The notes under the pieces were generated by a model. That model had not been told where the DNA came from. It made no database searches and saw only the letters and a program-made list of their open reading frames with translations. DNA of 64,000 bases from Setoptus koraiensis (lineage: Eukaryota > Arthropoda): the NCBI GenBank assembly GCA_048013815.1, contig CM106586.1, positions 20,088,001 to 20,152,000 on the forward strand, read 5' to 3'. Positions within the stretch are counted from its first letter, which is position 1; the number at the start of each line of letters is the position of its first letter. Positions 1 to 9,891 of the stretch are shown piece after piece. The translations under genes and the position numbers were made by a program.

Positions 1-2
1 GA

Positions 3-434
3 TTGCTCAGCCACCATCAATTGAATAATCATGGAATCACACCGGTGACACCCAACAGCCCCTCTGTAAGGGCGGCTGCTGCTGTTGGGTATTCTCACTA
101 TCCAGGACCTAGTTTGGGACCCATCGATGCTTTACCTCCTAGTCTTGATAACGGCGACACCGGATCATCAACCAGTAGTGCCATGGATGTAGATCTCTAT
201 CAATTACAGGTTAATACTTTGCGAAGATATAAACGCCACTTCCGTGTACAAACTCGTCCAGGTTTGAACAAGTTACAATTAGCCGAGTCTTTGAAACGAC
301 ACTTCAAAACAATGCCCATCATTGAGAAAGAGGCTATCACGTACTTTGTTTATATTGTAAAGTGTAAAAAAAACAAGTTAGATCATAATCTTAAAAATTC
401 TAATGCATCCAGCCAAATGAACAATGATGACTGA
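3..434 (+). CDS. SAP30: SAP30, Sin3/HDAC corepressor subunit (5' truncated by window edge)
   Basis: Bridging subunit of the nuclear Sin3-histone deacetylase corepressor complex. The visible 143 residues contain the C-terminal Sin3-interaction domain, about residues 66-121, with the family signature [15 protein letters not shown] followed by RPGLNKLQL and an [13 protein letters not shown] helix, close to animal SAP30. The N-terminal zinc-finger half expected in this family is not visible: the frame is open to the window edge and the first codon is a TTG, so the gene starts upstream of the window. The stop lies at 432-434, and an AATAAA polyadenylation signal is at 722-727. The low-complexity N-terminal visible part (Ser/Pro/Ala) is a linker. 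Identity is secure; the 5' boundary is unknown. Confidence 0.93.
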   Translation: MLSHHQLNNHGITPVTPNSPSVRAAAAVGYSHYPGPSLGPIDALPPSLDNGDTGSSTSSAMDVDLYQLQVNTLRRYKRHFRVQTRPGLNKLQLAESLKRHFKTMPIIEKEAITYFVYIVKCKKNKLDHNLKNSNASSQMNNDD

Positions 435-966
435 AAGCATCCGTCAAACCCTATGATCTGAGACATCTTATGTCTCTATATATCCCCGCTGATTAATTTT
501 TTCAAGAATAAACTATTACAACCCGAGTTGATTGATCAGATTAGCTTTGGACTACGACGAGAAGTGTTTCTAACATGGTAGCCGATTTCGATCATGCGAT
601 TACACATGCATGGTCAATACTTCTTCTAGCTCTAGATTAAATCAGTATATTTATTAAGTCTCATTCAAGTAATTGCACACTACATGTATATGTTGTTATT
701 TCTCTATTGTGACTGTAGACAAATAAAATTCTTACTTTCTCTTGGAGAACCCTTTGTACAAAGTAACAATATTTAGAAACAAAAAAACAGTTCTCTTTTT
801 GAAAAATGCGCTTTCACAACGCATCCCACGTGATACATTTCAACCCAAACAACAAAATATACGACGAAAGATCACATGTAACAAGAAATATACAGTAAAG
901 TGTGTCTAAACGTCGCTTTTTGGGACCCGAATCTATGCGCCAAGAGTAGGAATGTAATTAGGTCAC
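435..966. other. Intergenic, includes SAP30 3' UTR
   Basis: AT-rich sequence. It holds the probable SAP30 3' UTR with AATAAA at 722-727. I see no open frame with a recognisable product. Confidence 0.6.
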
Positions 967-1468
967 ATGGCCCAATCATGTAATCAAGTGAATGTAACAC
1001 CTGAAGAGTTTGCCGTAAGTATCCACGCTTCGAACAATAATATTCAATTAATGAGAAAATTTCCCCTTCATATTCCTACTATCTGATGGACCTTTTTTCT
1101 CTGTAGCATCTTATGCATTCCATTTGTGATAATCTGGACTGTAGCAAGGAAGGTCTAAGGGACGTAATCCGCTCTAAGGCGAGAGAATCCGTCAAGACCA
1201 AACAAGGGTATTTGTCCACTACGCCACTTAGTATAGTAAAGAAAGTCATCTCATCAGGAAACATATATATATCTGACGAAGACAAGGATGACCTCTTAAA
1301 GAATCTCATAAACACTCACGATGTCAGAGACAATGTATACGAAGGAGGATTTAAAACTTGGGAAGGTTCAAAAGACCTCGTCACCTTCTTGGATAGTAGC
1401 CAAGTCTTAAAAACCATATTGGAAAAAACAGAGACAATTAATATCCTCGAACTTGGCGCAGGATCGGC
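967..1468 (+). CDS. METTL18: METTL18-like protein-histidine methyltransferase, N-terminal part, interrupted by assembly gap
   Basis: Probable SAM-dependent methyltransferase of the METTL18 family, which methylates a histidine on a ribosomal protein. I infer a short first exon 967-1014 (16 codons, starts ATG at 967) ending at GTAAGT, an intron 1015-1106 ending CTGTAG, and a second exon from 1107 in the same phase. The second exon reads VYEGGFKTWEGSKDLV, the characteristic METTL18 entry to the Rossmann fold, then ILELGAGS, the glycine-rich SAM-binding motif I. The frame runs straight into a block of 500 Ns, so the catalytic core and C-terminus are missing. The sequence after the gap does not resemble the expected METTL18 C-terminus in any frame. 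Family assignment is good; completeness cannot be judged. Confidence 0.82.
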
Positions 1469-1968
1469 NNNNNNNNNNNNNNNNNNNNNNNNNNNNNNNN
1501 NNNNNNNNNNNNNNNNNNNNNNNNNNNNNNNNNNNNNNNNNNNNNNNNNNNNNNNNNNNNNNNNNNNNNNNNNNNNNNNNNNNNNNNNNNNNNNNNNNNN
1601 NNNNNNNNNNNNNNNNNNNNNNNNNNNNNNNNNNNNNNNNNNNNNNNNNNNNNNNNNNNNNNNNNNNNNNNNNNNNNNNNNNNNNNNNNNNNNNNNNNNN
1701 NNNNNNNNNNNNNNNNNNNNNNNNNNNNNNNNNNNNNNNNNNNNNNNNNNNNNNNNNNNNNNNNNNNNNNNNNNNNNNNNNNNNNNNNNNNNNNNNNNNN
1801 NNNNNNNNNNNNNNNNNNNNNNNNNNNNNNNNNNNNNNNNNNNNNNNNNNNNNNNNNNNNNNNNNNNNNNNNNNNNNNNNNNNNNNNNNNNNNNNNNNNN
1901 NNNNNNNNNNNNNNNNNNNNNNNNNNNNNNNNNNNNNNNNNNNNNNNNNNNNNNNNNNNNNNNNNNNN
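1469..1968. other. Assembly gap, exactly 500 N
   Basis: An unbroken run of 500 N characters, the size commonly used as a scaffold placeholder, so the true distance may differ. It interrupts METTL18 inside the methyltransferase fold. Translated X-runs through this block are artefacts. Confidence 0.99.
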
Positions 1969-2319
1969 GTGCTCAATGTTTTAGCGCCAAGGAACTAGAT
2001 TCAATGGCACCATTGAGACAACACAACTGAGATATAGTCTTGATTTATAGGATATTAGATTTGGCAACGCCCTGTCTAACATGGTCATGTCATTATCATC
2101 AACATGGTAAGGACGATAGGAGAGACCCTCACGAGGCATTGTACCTAATGTTTCATAATGATGCTACTATGTAAGATTCGCCATTTGCCAACTAGGTTGC
2201 ATGAAACATATTACACAAATAATGACAAACTTTTCGTCCAATATTGGTAGTAGTTCAAGTTACGTATATTCCTCATCACAATCTACTACTCTAGTAAATA
2301 TCAATCAGCAAGATGTTGA
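1969..2319. other. Post-gap sequence without identifiable gene
   Basis: Short frames end soon after the gap (stop near 2028 in one frame). Nothing matches METTL18 or another family I recognise. The 67-codon frame at 2201-2404 overlaps the antisense secreted gene and is low complexity. Confidence 0.5.
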
Positions 2320-3363
2320 TTATTTTTTGTTGTCAATTCTACCACGATCATATACATACCACCAATTAGTCGACTGTCTACTGATAGAATTGTATTCTGG
2401 ATAGTCGAAGCTGGTACTTTTAATTGCGGGTGCTATATCCGTGGAGCCTTCAAATGTCTTAATGCTAGTTAATTTGATCGTCGATTGTTGATAATTTTGT
2501 TGACTATTATAAATGTTGTTATTGTTGTCTTTGGATTCGTCAGTGATTCTTGATGAATTTCTTGATGCGTTGAAAAGGCCTCTGTCGAATTCATCCTTGT
2601 TGTTAGCTGTGTTGTTGGCATATTGCGATTTCGTCAGCAGGTGGCCACTGGGCCTTGTAGTACCGTCGTGAGTATGTTGTGACTGATAAATAATAGGATT
2701 GTGCAAATCATAGCTCTGATAGTTCGCCAGGCTAACATCGGGGTTAGCTTTCGAATTTAGATCTTGATAACTGTAATTGGTGGCTGGTAGATTAGAGTCA
2801 TAGGTGAATCTTGTCGTTGTTGTTGTTGTTGTTGGCAGTGTTGTTGCCTCAAATTCAATCTCCGACGGTGGCCTGTATGTTGTCCTAGCTTTGCTGACGT
2901 TTTCTGTCGAATCGTCATGCTGGGTTCCGCTGTAATTGGATTGATTGTCGTTTTTGTTGTTGCTCGAAGGTTGAATGCTGGTAGAATCGCCGCTGACAGA
3001 ATCAACGAAAACTTCATGCGATGGCCATTGTATGGGAGAGGCTACTGGATGCTGCTGGAACCATGACGAAGAAGAGGTCCTCCTATAGGGAAAAGAATTC
3101 TTCTGGTCATGATGACTTGGTACCGATGACTGGTCGCGATAATTGATTGGCTGATCAGTGATGAATGAATAATCTTGTTGGCTGCCATCTTTGCGCACTA
3201 ACTGATGAAACGGTTTAGTATAGTGACTAATTCTTTCGGGCGTATGAAGATTGCCGAGGAACTTTTTCTCGTCGAACACTCTAGTTGTAGTTTGACTAGA
3301 TGAAAAATTAAAGCAAGACAATAAGCTTGCAGTTACGATGACAAAAAAGTACAGCGAATTCAT
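2320..3363 (-). CDS. Secreted Ser/Thr/Asn-rich protein of unknown function
   Basis: A 347-residue protein read from ATG at 3363. I chose this start, not the upstream in-frame extension, because it opens directly with a signal peptide: MNSLYFFVIVTASLLSCFNF then SSSQTTT. The mature part is almost entirely hydrophilic and low in complexity, rich in Ser, Thr, Asn, Tyr and Gln, with a run of seven Thr about residues 185-191 and many N-x-S/T sequons, suggesting an extracellular glycosylated or mucin-like protein. No cysteine framework, chitin-binding or catalytic domain is seen. It could be a matrix or cuticle-associated protein, but that is only inference. Whether further exons exist beyond this one is unknown. 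Confidence 0.6.
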   Translation of the reverse strand: MNSLYFFVIVTASLLSCFNFSSSQTTTRVFDEKKFLGNLHTPERISHYTKPFHQLVRKDGSQQDYSFITDQPINYRDQSSVPSHHDQKNSFPYRRTSSSSWFQQHPVASPIQWPSHEVFVDSVSGDSTSIQPSSNNKNDNQSNYSGTQHDDSTENVSKARTTYRPPSEIEFEATTLPTTTTTTTRFTYDSNLPATNYSYQDLNSKANPDVSLANYQSYDLHNPIIYQSQHTHDGTTRPSGHLLTKSQYANNTANNKDEFDRGLFNASRNSSRITDESKDNNNNIYNSQQNYQQSTIKLTSIKTFEGSTDIAPAIKSTSFDYPEYNSISRQSTNWWYVYDRGRIDNKK

Positions 3364-3929
3364 TGTGAAAATCATTTGCGTGTGTTCTGTTGCATTGGAA
3401 GGATTTATTCTTGTAAAAGTTTGAGAGGATATAGTACATGTTGATGAGCACAAACTATAGAGTGATTGGAATCTATGCGGAAAATAACTTCGGTTGGTCG
3501 GTCGGTCACCCAAAGAGCCTATTCTATCCAGCTTATTGAGATGCGCACAACTTTAGACAGATCTGCGCATTTGAGCATTTGGCATCGTCAAGTAGGACTT
3601 TGTTGGATCTCTGTATGTTTGTTTCATTCTTCGCGAATGTTATGTGATACCCGTTGCATTGTTGGATTCTGACTTATAAGGCAGATCGCACGAACCTATT
3701 AAAAATCCATGGCCAAGGAACTGAAACTCAATGTAATGTTTGTGTCATCGATGGTCATGTTTATTAGCATCGAAATAAATACATCAGTTGTGGTGATAAT
3801 ATAGTTGGTTCATACGGAGCACCTATATGGTTCCAAAATTTCGATACTACTCGGCCACACGTACTAAAAGTTATGCAGATATCAATTGAACATCCATGGA
3901 ATAACTTACTTGGCTGAACTTCAAAATGT
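3364..3929. other. Intergenic between PPM1G 3' end and secreted gene 5' end
   Basis: No supported gene. On the minus strand TTTATT at 3760-3765 reads AATAAA and is a plausible PPM1G polyadenylation signal. The 3466-3672 plus frame lacks recognisable features. Confidence 0.5.
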
Positions 3930-5849
3930 CTATACAACAACATCTTGAGAGCCCTCTTCAACGCACTCCTTCTTCTTTGGTAGCTCTGACTCTTCGTCAC
4001 ATTTACGCTTAGCATTTTCTTTTACTATTGTTTGTTTATCTGATACGAGATCATCTTCTTTGTGGATTGTGTTTTCATCGATTTTAATTATGATACAAGT
4101 CATATTATCACATCCCGTTCCATCTCCTGAAGTGTCGTCCGCTAGACAATGGTGGAAAATCTCCTCGCAAATTGTAGAAAGTTTTTCAGCTTTTTCTATT
4201 CGCGGCTTTATAAAATCAACTACGTCTTGGCTACTCATAGAATTCCATATTCCATCACAGGCAAGGACAACAAAAGAATCTTTTTTGGGATCTATTTCGC
4301 ATTTCTTGACATCTGGCAGAGCAGTAATCATTTGCTCACGGTAGGATAATTTTTCGTTACATTTGTATGAATAGTCACCGATTGCCCTTGATAGATTGAG
4401 ACCTCCATTAACTCGACCGTCCTCTGTAATCTTTCCACCCGCATGAAGTATACGGTCAGATTCAATCTTGTCTTCAGGTTTATGGTCCTGGCTCATTTCC
4501 AGAGCTGCACCATCGCGACACACAACACAGCGAGAGTCTCCGGCATTAGCCACATACAATGTGTTTCCTCTGAATAAGGCAACTACAGCTGTACATCCAC
4601 TATCTTTTCCTGGAGTAGCAGTATATCTAGTGGGATCAGGGCCGTCTTCTTCCTCTTCTTCTTGATCTTCCCATTGATCTTCCTCGTCCTCGTCGTCCTC
4701 TTGTTCATCTTCGTCTGAGTCTTTATTTGTGTTAGTGCCCTTTCTTTTAAATTTTCTCAATCTGTGTCGTGCTGACTCGAACATATCGTCAATATCGTCA
4801 TCATCCTCATCGTCTCCGTCATCATCATCGTCGTCATCGTCATCATCATTGCTTGAATCTAGATCCTCGCTATCGAAATCGCTGCCCTCGCTAGAATCAT
4901 CATCATCGTCATCACTTGACATGAGCAATGATAGTGCCAGACGGGTTGATTCGGCGTGGTCAGAAGTAGAGGTGGAAGACGAAGGACCCTCCCCGGGCTT
5001 AGATTCAGAGCTCTCGCCTGTCATCTCCTCGTCTTGATTGGTTTCTTGTTTTGATGAAGAGGACCCCGAGGGCTCGTCACTAGATATTGTGTTCGACTTA
5101 GAGGCAGTTGAAGACTCCTGCTGATTAGAAGTCTCTATTGAGCTTCCCGCTGCGATTTGTACATCTTTTTCTCGAGTAGTGTCACCACCGACACTGGAGG
5201 AGGAACAAGCTGATGATTTTGAGGATGCTGATGAAGTATTTCCTTTTACACTCTTAATCATGGGAGAATTGGGTATTATTTTTTTAGCGATAATATTCTT
5301 AAAAAGGGGTAACATTTTAGAAGTGTTCTTGTCGCGAACATATTTGCGAAGCAACTCTTCTATGGGCAGTTCGGCCTCCTGCTTGAGGACTGAGGCGTCT
5401 ACGTCTTCGACGACTGAACTTCTACCGTTAAGTTTAGAACCCGATGGCCCTGGGTCGCTCGTGCCAGGTTGATCATCATCATCATCGATTGTGGCTTGTT
5501 GTTCTGCTATCTCAGCTAATTTTTTTGCCACGACTGGATCCTTCAAAGAGTAGTCAAACTCAACAAATGACTCTTGGAGGGCCTTCTCAATGTTGCCCTC
5601 CTGATAGAGTTCATGACTTTTGATGTAGTTAGGTAAATTCTCTGAAGTATAAATGGCCACCTCGGACCCTCCGTGCCCATCATAGACGGCAAATAATGCT
5701 GAGCCTTTGTCGTAATCTAATATACAAGAATGGGCGTCCTCATTGGATATTCTCCAGCCCTGCATCGACGATGCCCCGTATTTGAATCTGGTTGATTCAT
5801 CATCAACCGAGTGAGTTGCTTTGTCAGGCTCGCTTAGATAGGCGCCCAT
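3930..5849 (-). CDS. PPM1G: PPM1G-type PP2C serine/threonine phosphatase
   Basis: A 639-residue, single-exon Mg/Mn-dependent protein phosphatase, nuclear in characterised relatives and linked to splicing factors and histone/chromatin substrates. It starts MGAYLSEPDK, almost identical to vertebrate PPM1G and a possible N-myristoylation context. PP2C motifs appear in order: MQGWRISNEDAH, VYDGHGG (metal-binding Asp), then an interrupted fold, then VANAGDSRCVVCRDG, DHKPED, GGLNLSRAIGD, ACDGIWNSMSSQDVVDFI and DNMTCIIIKI. Between the two catalytic halves, about residues 115-415, lies the long Ser- and then Asp/Glu-rich insert that defines PPM1G, here larger than in human (human total is 546). The C-terminus is basic (AKRKCDEE, PKKKE), a probable nuclear localisation signal. 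It is transcribed divergently from the small gene at 7136 across an inverted repeat. Confidence 0.97.
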   Translation of the reverse strand: MGAYLSEPDKATHSVDDESTRFKYGASSMQGWRISNEDAHSCILDYDKGSALFAVYDGHGGSEVAIYTSENLPNYIKSHELYQEGNIEKALQESFVEFDYSLKDPVVAKKLAEIAEQQATIDDDDDQPGTSDPGPSGSKLNGRSSVVEDVDASVLKQEAELPIEELLRKYVRDKNTSKMLPLFKNIIAKKIIPNSPMIKSVKGNTSSASSKSSACSSSSVGGDTTREKDVQIAAGSSIETSNQQESSTASKSNTISSDEPSGSSSSKQETNQDEEMTGESSESKPGEGPSSSTSTSDHAESTRLALSLLMSSDDDDDDSSEGSDFDSEDLDSSNDDDDDDDDDDGDDEDDDDIDDMFESARHRLRKFKRKGTNTNKDSDEDEQEDDEDEEDQWEDQEEEEEDGPDPTRYTATPGKDSGCTAVVALFRGNTLYVANAGDSRCVVCRDGAALEMSQDHKPEDKIESDRILHAGGKITEDGRVNGGLNLSRAIGDYSYKCNEKLSYREQMITALPDVKKCEIDPKKDSFVVLACDGIWNSMSSQDVVDFIKPRIEKAEKLSTICEEIFHHCLADDTSGDGTGCDNMTCIIIKIDENTIHKEDDLVSDKQTIVKENAKRKCDEESELPKKKECVEEGSQDVVV

Positions 5850-6096
5850 GACTCGCTAGTGTTGATGAGTTTTTAATGACTTGATGTGCGGCCAAGAATG
5901 TTCGTGTCAATGTTAGTATTGTTGTTGTTTATGCTGTTGTTGATTACAGAATAGTAATAGGTGACGATGACAACGATCCTCTTCTTAGTTCGCCTGGAGA
6001 AGTCTTGTGTCAGTCAGATATAGATCAATTGGATTGTTTGGACATTATCTTCGGCATGTGATAAATGTTGTTGTTAGATGATAAATAAATGTTTTA

Positions 6097-7118
6097 GTAG
6101 TTGTTGGTGTGTATAGTCTGAACGGCGAATGATCTGGTTGGAACGTAGGCACTTGACAAAATGGTTTTGGGTGGCCACTGTTTAGTTTCAATGTGAGTGA
6201 GTGCGTAACGTCGTGATTGGCAAAGAATTATAAACGTGCATGCCAACAACTTTGATTGGTTTTAAGCAAAAGGATTCAAGCTTTACAAATCCAAAAAATA
6301 AATGTTTTTACTTCCGAATCACAGCCCGAATCCCCATGTGAATCGGAGGCGCCAATTTTGAATGTTATCGAAATCAGATTTCGGAAATCTGTGTAGATTG
6401 TGCAGTGGAAGTCTTATTATAAATCGAACATTTTTATAGCATATGGTTTGTACGGGAGTGATGCCACTGCCAAACCAAGAGACAGATGTTAACTCTATTA
6501 TGGTTAGATCACAACTCTCTTGTTTATTCTAATGAGCAATAAATACAAGAATAGAATAAGTGATAATATTATTATATAAATATGATGTCACCTAATAGTC
6601 TCCTGGAGAGCACGCTCAATAATCTATAAAGAGCGCCAGACCTTGAAACTAGTCATCTTACAAGGTCATCTTGTTAGTCTCTCTTGCGCGAGCTGGACAC
6701 TTTGTTACTTGTGCTAAAATGGACGACATTTACACGTGCAAAATGGAGAGTGAGACGCGCAGTGGGATTCAGTTCGATAATCGAATGGCACTCACGTGTT
6801 GTAATATCTGAAAACAACGTGTTCACATATTTGTTCTACAAAGCTTTCGAAGGGGCGACCCCTGGTGCAAGACCATCACAGATTTCGATATTACTCAAAG
6901 TTGGCGCCTCCATTTATTTTATGGATTTGTCAAGCTCAAAAAGTTTTGGCAAAAATCGCTCAAAGTTATTGGCATACACGTTTGAAAATCATTGCAAATC
7001 ACGGCGTCACCCACTCGAATAAACTAATACTAAACCGTGGCCACCCAAAACCATTTTGTCAAGTCCATACATCCCAATCTGACCATTCACCGTTCAGACT
7101 ATACACACCAACAACTAC
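6097..7118. repeat. Inverted repeat with arms 6097-6376 and 6881-7118
   Basis: The sequence of the left arm reappears reverse-complemented in the right arm. Two blocks match perfectly: 6097-6125 with 7090-7118 (29 nt) and 6152-6178 with 7037-7063 (27 nt), on the same diagonal without indels. Further out the match weakens, then resumes after a shift of about 41 nt: GGAGGCGCCAA at 6345-6355 pairs with 6901-6911, and TATCGAAATC at 6366-6375 with 6881-6890. The spacer is about 500 bp, AT-rich and unremarkable. The left arm lies about 250 bp upstream of the PPM1G start; the right arm ends 18 bp before the ATG of the divergent gene. It may be a duplicated promoter/UTR, a degenerate DNA transposon or a hairpin RNA source. 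Confidence 0.9.
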
Positions 7119-7135
7119 CGGAACATTTACACAAT

Positions 7136-7387
7136 ATGGACAACTCTAGTAATGAGAAAACCAAAAACAAGTCTATCGATAGATTTCTTCGCAGAGGAGA
7201 GCCATTCTTGCTGGAGGAACTAGCTAAAAAAGATGACACTGTATATTGTCTCGTTCGTTGGGGAGTCCCAAATACAGGTAAATACAAAAAATTATATCTC
7301 GACTATCAACATGTTTCGAAGAAATGGCCTGAGCTGCTCATCGACTATCTAACCAATCGTTGCCAGTTTGTAGACATTCCTGAATGA
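7136..7387 (+). CDS. Small conserved-looking protein of unknown function (83 aa)
   Basis: An 83-residue frame from ATG at 7136; the in-frame extension upstream to 7037 starts at GTG and lies inside the inverted repeat, so I prefer the internal ATG. After a charged N-terminal tail it is a compact acidic/aromatic domain including RRGEPFLLEEL, YCLVRWGVPNTGKYKKLYLD and KKWPELLIDYL. Composition is that of a real globular protein, not random translation, and AATAAA follows at 7419-7424, supporting a short gene. I do not recognise the family. No signal peptide or membrane segment. It is divergent from PPM1G and tail-to-tail with RAD21. Confidence 0.65.
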   Translation: MDNSSNEKTKNKSIDRFLRRGEPFLLEELAKKDDTVYCLVRWGVPNTGKYKKLYLDYQHVSKKWPELLIDYLTNRCQFVDIPE

Positions 7388-7518
7388 TTCCTTAACAACA
7401 TCGATATTTAGTGATAGCAATAAAATATCTGTGACTTGAAAACTCATAGCTACATGGAAGATGTCAAATTGAATATAGTTGACAAAATTTATTGTTTATA
7501 ATTCAACTTGTTGATCAA

Positions 7519-9591
7519 TCAGTCAGAGGGTACAAACTCAACATATCTCGGTCCTTTGTTTATAGATATTTCACCATAGCTGTCACCGGTGTCGGCTTGG
7601 CATAGGCTGACGGCTTGTTGCTTTTTTAGAACTAACAATGAGAAGAAATGCTGAGCAACCTGCTTACGTCGATAGTTGCGGCATAGATTTGAGAATTGCA
7701 GGGTTCCTTCGTTGAGTCTTTGAGCCATCAATTGCAGTAGGATATGTGTACGTCTATTTCTTATTCTTTCCTCATATTGTTCTTCTGTCTCTCCAACATT
7801 CATGGCATCTTCCACAGGGCCATCATCCTCTTCTTCCTCATTATTGTAGGCAGCAGGCTGCTGAAATAGATCACTATTCTGGTCTCTGAGGTCATCTAGA
7901 TCGGATCCTTGCGTTTCAAACGGCAAGGGGGATGCTGTGCGCTGTTGGGATACCTTTTTAGTTGGTGATTTCTGTTTCTCAGAGGGCTGTTCTGGTTCAG
8001 TTCGCGCCCTTTTCTTCTTTGGCGATGTGCGGTTTTGTTGTTGTGTGGTGTTTTCGCGGTAAGCTGCTGGGGTCTTTGGAGTTTTTGGTGGCAAAAGGTC
8101 TGTACTGAAGTCTGATGATTCTAAGTAACTAACTTCAGGCATTTGACCAGGAAGATCTCCTTCGAATCCGAAACTCGGTGCTGCAAATGAATCCATATTG
8201 TGTCCATTGAGTGTATTGTTCACGAAACTATCTGGGCGCGCTACAGAAGGCAATTCGCCCTCTGCGGCGTCGTGGTCTAGCTTAGATGATATAAGGTTTC
8301 TCGAGTAATGCTCAATTAAGATTTTTGATAAAATATGACACTCTGGCATTGAAAATAATTTATCTACATTTGCCGATCTTTTAACTTCCATAAGTTGTTT
8401 GGATGGTGGCGCTAGATCAAGAGCCGTGACAATATCTTTAGTATCGGACAGCTGTGCCTTAATCTCTTCTCCGGACAATGTCTTGATGTCATCAACAACA
8501 ATACCGAGTTTTTTCCTTCGTTTCCTTCTTGGTGCTAAGCCATGGCCGTCTTGAACCACAGGATCTAATACCATGGAGTCTGGCAGTTGATTTTGATCGG
8601 CGGGTTGATTTGCGGCTGATTCTGGTCTATCCTCTTCTGGAATGGTTGGTAAGTTGCCGTTTGTCCTAACGTCATCAGCGACATTATTTAGTAAGTTTTC
8701 ACCTGCACCACCGAGGTCCGGTCCCATATCCATCGGCAGATCACGCATCGAATCGAATGGTCCTTGGACATTATCTATATCTGCATTATCAAAGGCCCCC
8801 ATGCCACCTGGTGTTGATGGTGGACCTGAGTCTGCCATAGAGGGGGCGGCACTCATGTCAGAACCGATACTAGCTCTAGACATGGGTCTTTCTTCTTCAT
8901 GGGCCATATCGTTCTCTACAGGATCCTCGCTTAATTTTGGAGCGCCATTAGCATCTATATCGACTTGGAAGAATTCATCATCAGGCAAAGGTGGTGCACC
9001 TAGTTCTCCACCAAATCCGTCATCATTGACATTGGCATCAAGCTGTTGTAGAGCTTTGGCACCAGAAACATTGCTAATGTTACGTGCGGTGGACACCTCA
9101 CAATGGTTACCCCATTGATAGTCAGACATAAAGGTGTCATCTGCCATAGCAACATCTTCAGATAGTGTGATATTACGATGATTTGTAGTGTTGACTACTG
9201 GATCAATCAATGCGGGTGGTTCAATAAGATCGAAGTTGGCAACAAAATCCAACATTTCTGGTAGGGTGATAGCTGTAACAGCGGCCTCTTGTTTTCCTTC
9301 TGGCAGATCAACAGCACCTGGTCTAAAGGCCGAGCGAATCTTGTATGCCGCATCTTGGCAATCCTGTAATAAATAAACTGTCTTCCTGGCATAAATTCTG
9401 ACAATACCGAGCAACAAATGTGATGATGTACGCAATGACAATTTTATTCTCGGCTGTAATATGGAGTCGACACTTTCCACAATATTTGTCTCTTGGATCT
9501 GTGATTTGGTAATTTTTTTGTCCCAATGAGCGGCCAACCAGACACGTGCTAGCGGGCCCTTTTTGCCCAATACAAATACTGAGTAAAACAT
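7519..9591 (-). CDS. RAD21: RAD21/SCC1 cohesin kleisin subunit
   Basis: A 690-residue single-exon protein, the kleisin that closes the SMC1-SMC3 ring of mitotic cohesin and is cleaved by separase at anaphase. The N-terminal domain (about 1-100) is unmistakable: MFYSVFVLGKKGPLARVWLA, then LRTSSHLLLGIVRIYARK and the YLLQDCQDA helix that contacts SMC3. The C-terminal winged helix that binds SMC1 is about residues 615-690 (AQHFFSLLVLKKQQAV, then YGEISINKGPRYVEFVPSD). The middle is disordered and acidic. Separase sites follow an ExxR pattern; EEER near residue 230 and EEDR near 320 are candidates only by pattern. A basic KKKRARTEPE stretch is a probable nuclear localisation signal. Length is slightly above human RAD21 (631). 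Confidence 0.97.
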   Translation of the reverse strand: MFYSVFVLGKKGPLARVWLAAHWDKKITKSQIQETNIVESVDSILQPRIKLSLRTSSHLLLGIVRIYARKTVYLLQDCQDAAYKIRSAFRPGAVDLPEGKQEAAVTAITLPEMLDFVANFDLIEPPALIDPVVNTTNHRNITLSEDVAMADDTFMSDYQWGNHCEVSTARNISNVSGAKALQQLDANVNDDGFGGELGAPPLPDDEFFQVDIDANGAPKLSEDPVENDMAHEEERPMSRASIGSDMSAAPSMADSGPPSTPGGMGAFDNADIDNVQGPFDSMRDLPMDMGPDLGGAGENLLNNVADDVRTNGNLPTIPEEDRPESAANQPADQNQLPDSMVLDPVVQDGHGLAPRRKRRKKLGIVVDDIKTLSGEEIKAQLSDTKDIVTALDLAPPSKQLMEVKRSANVDKLFSMPECHILSKILIEHYSRNLISSKLDHDAAEGELPSVARPDSFVNNTLNGHNMDSFAAPSFGFEGDLPGQMPEVSYLESSDFSTDLLPPKTPKTPAAYRENTTQQQNRTSPKKKRARTEPEQPSEKQKSPTKKVSQQRTASPLPFETQGSDLDDLRDQNSDLFQQPAAYNNEEEEDDGPVEDAMNVGETEEQYEERIRNRRTHILLQLMAQRLNEGTLQFSNLCRNYRRKQVAQHFFSLLVLKKQQAVSLCQADTGDSYGEISINKGPRYVEFVPSD

Positions 9592-9706
9592 TGCGATATC
9601 TTTTTAATCTATTGATAGTGATTATATATAGTATTATATAATATAATAATATGATCTACAATATAAATATATACGTTAGAAAAGATTATTCTCAAATTGT
9701 AAGCAC

Positions 9707-9708
<2 letters not shown>

Positions 9709-9738
<30 letters not shown>
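9709..9738. repeat. (CA)n microsatellite
   Basis: About 15 uninterrupted CA units upstream of RAD21. Confidence 0.95.
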
Positions 9739-9744
<6 letters not shown>

Positions 9745-9891
9745 TATGTATGCGCGCGATCGAACAGCAAATGCTATGTATATTATGGAAGAAGCAACTA
9801 TTCGACCAGCAATATTCTTAATTTCACCCCCTCCCCCCTTCTAGGAGACCAGTAAACAAGCGTATATGTATAGGGTGATGCAAACAACTCT

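Noticed and set aside
1407-1998. Open frames through the N block on both strands
   Set aside because: They are artefacts of untranslated Ns in the 500-N gap.
2201-2404. 67-codon plus-strand frame
   Set aside because: Low complexity, partly antisense to the secreted gene; no start context or domain.
4468-5472. Ser-rich plus-strand frames opposite PPM1G
   Set aside because: Antisense shadows of the acidic Asp/Glu/Ser insert of PPM1G.
6684-7149. Plus-strand frames within the inverted repeat spacer and right arm
   Set aside because: No domain; they overlap the repeat and each other in different frames. The real gene starts at 7136.
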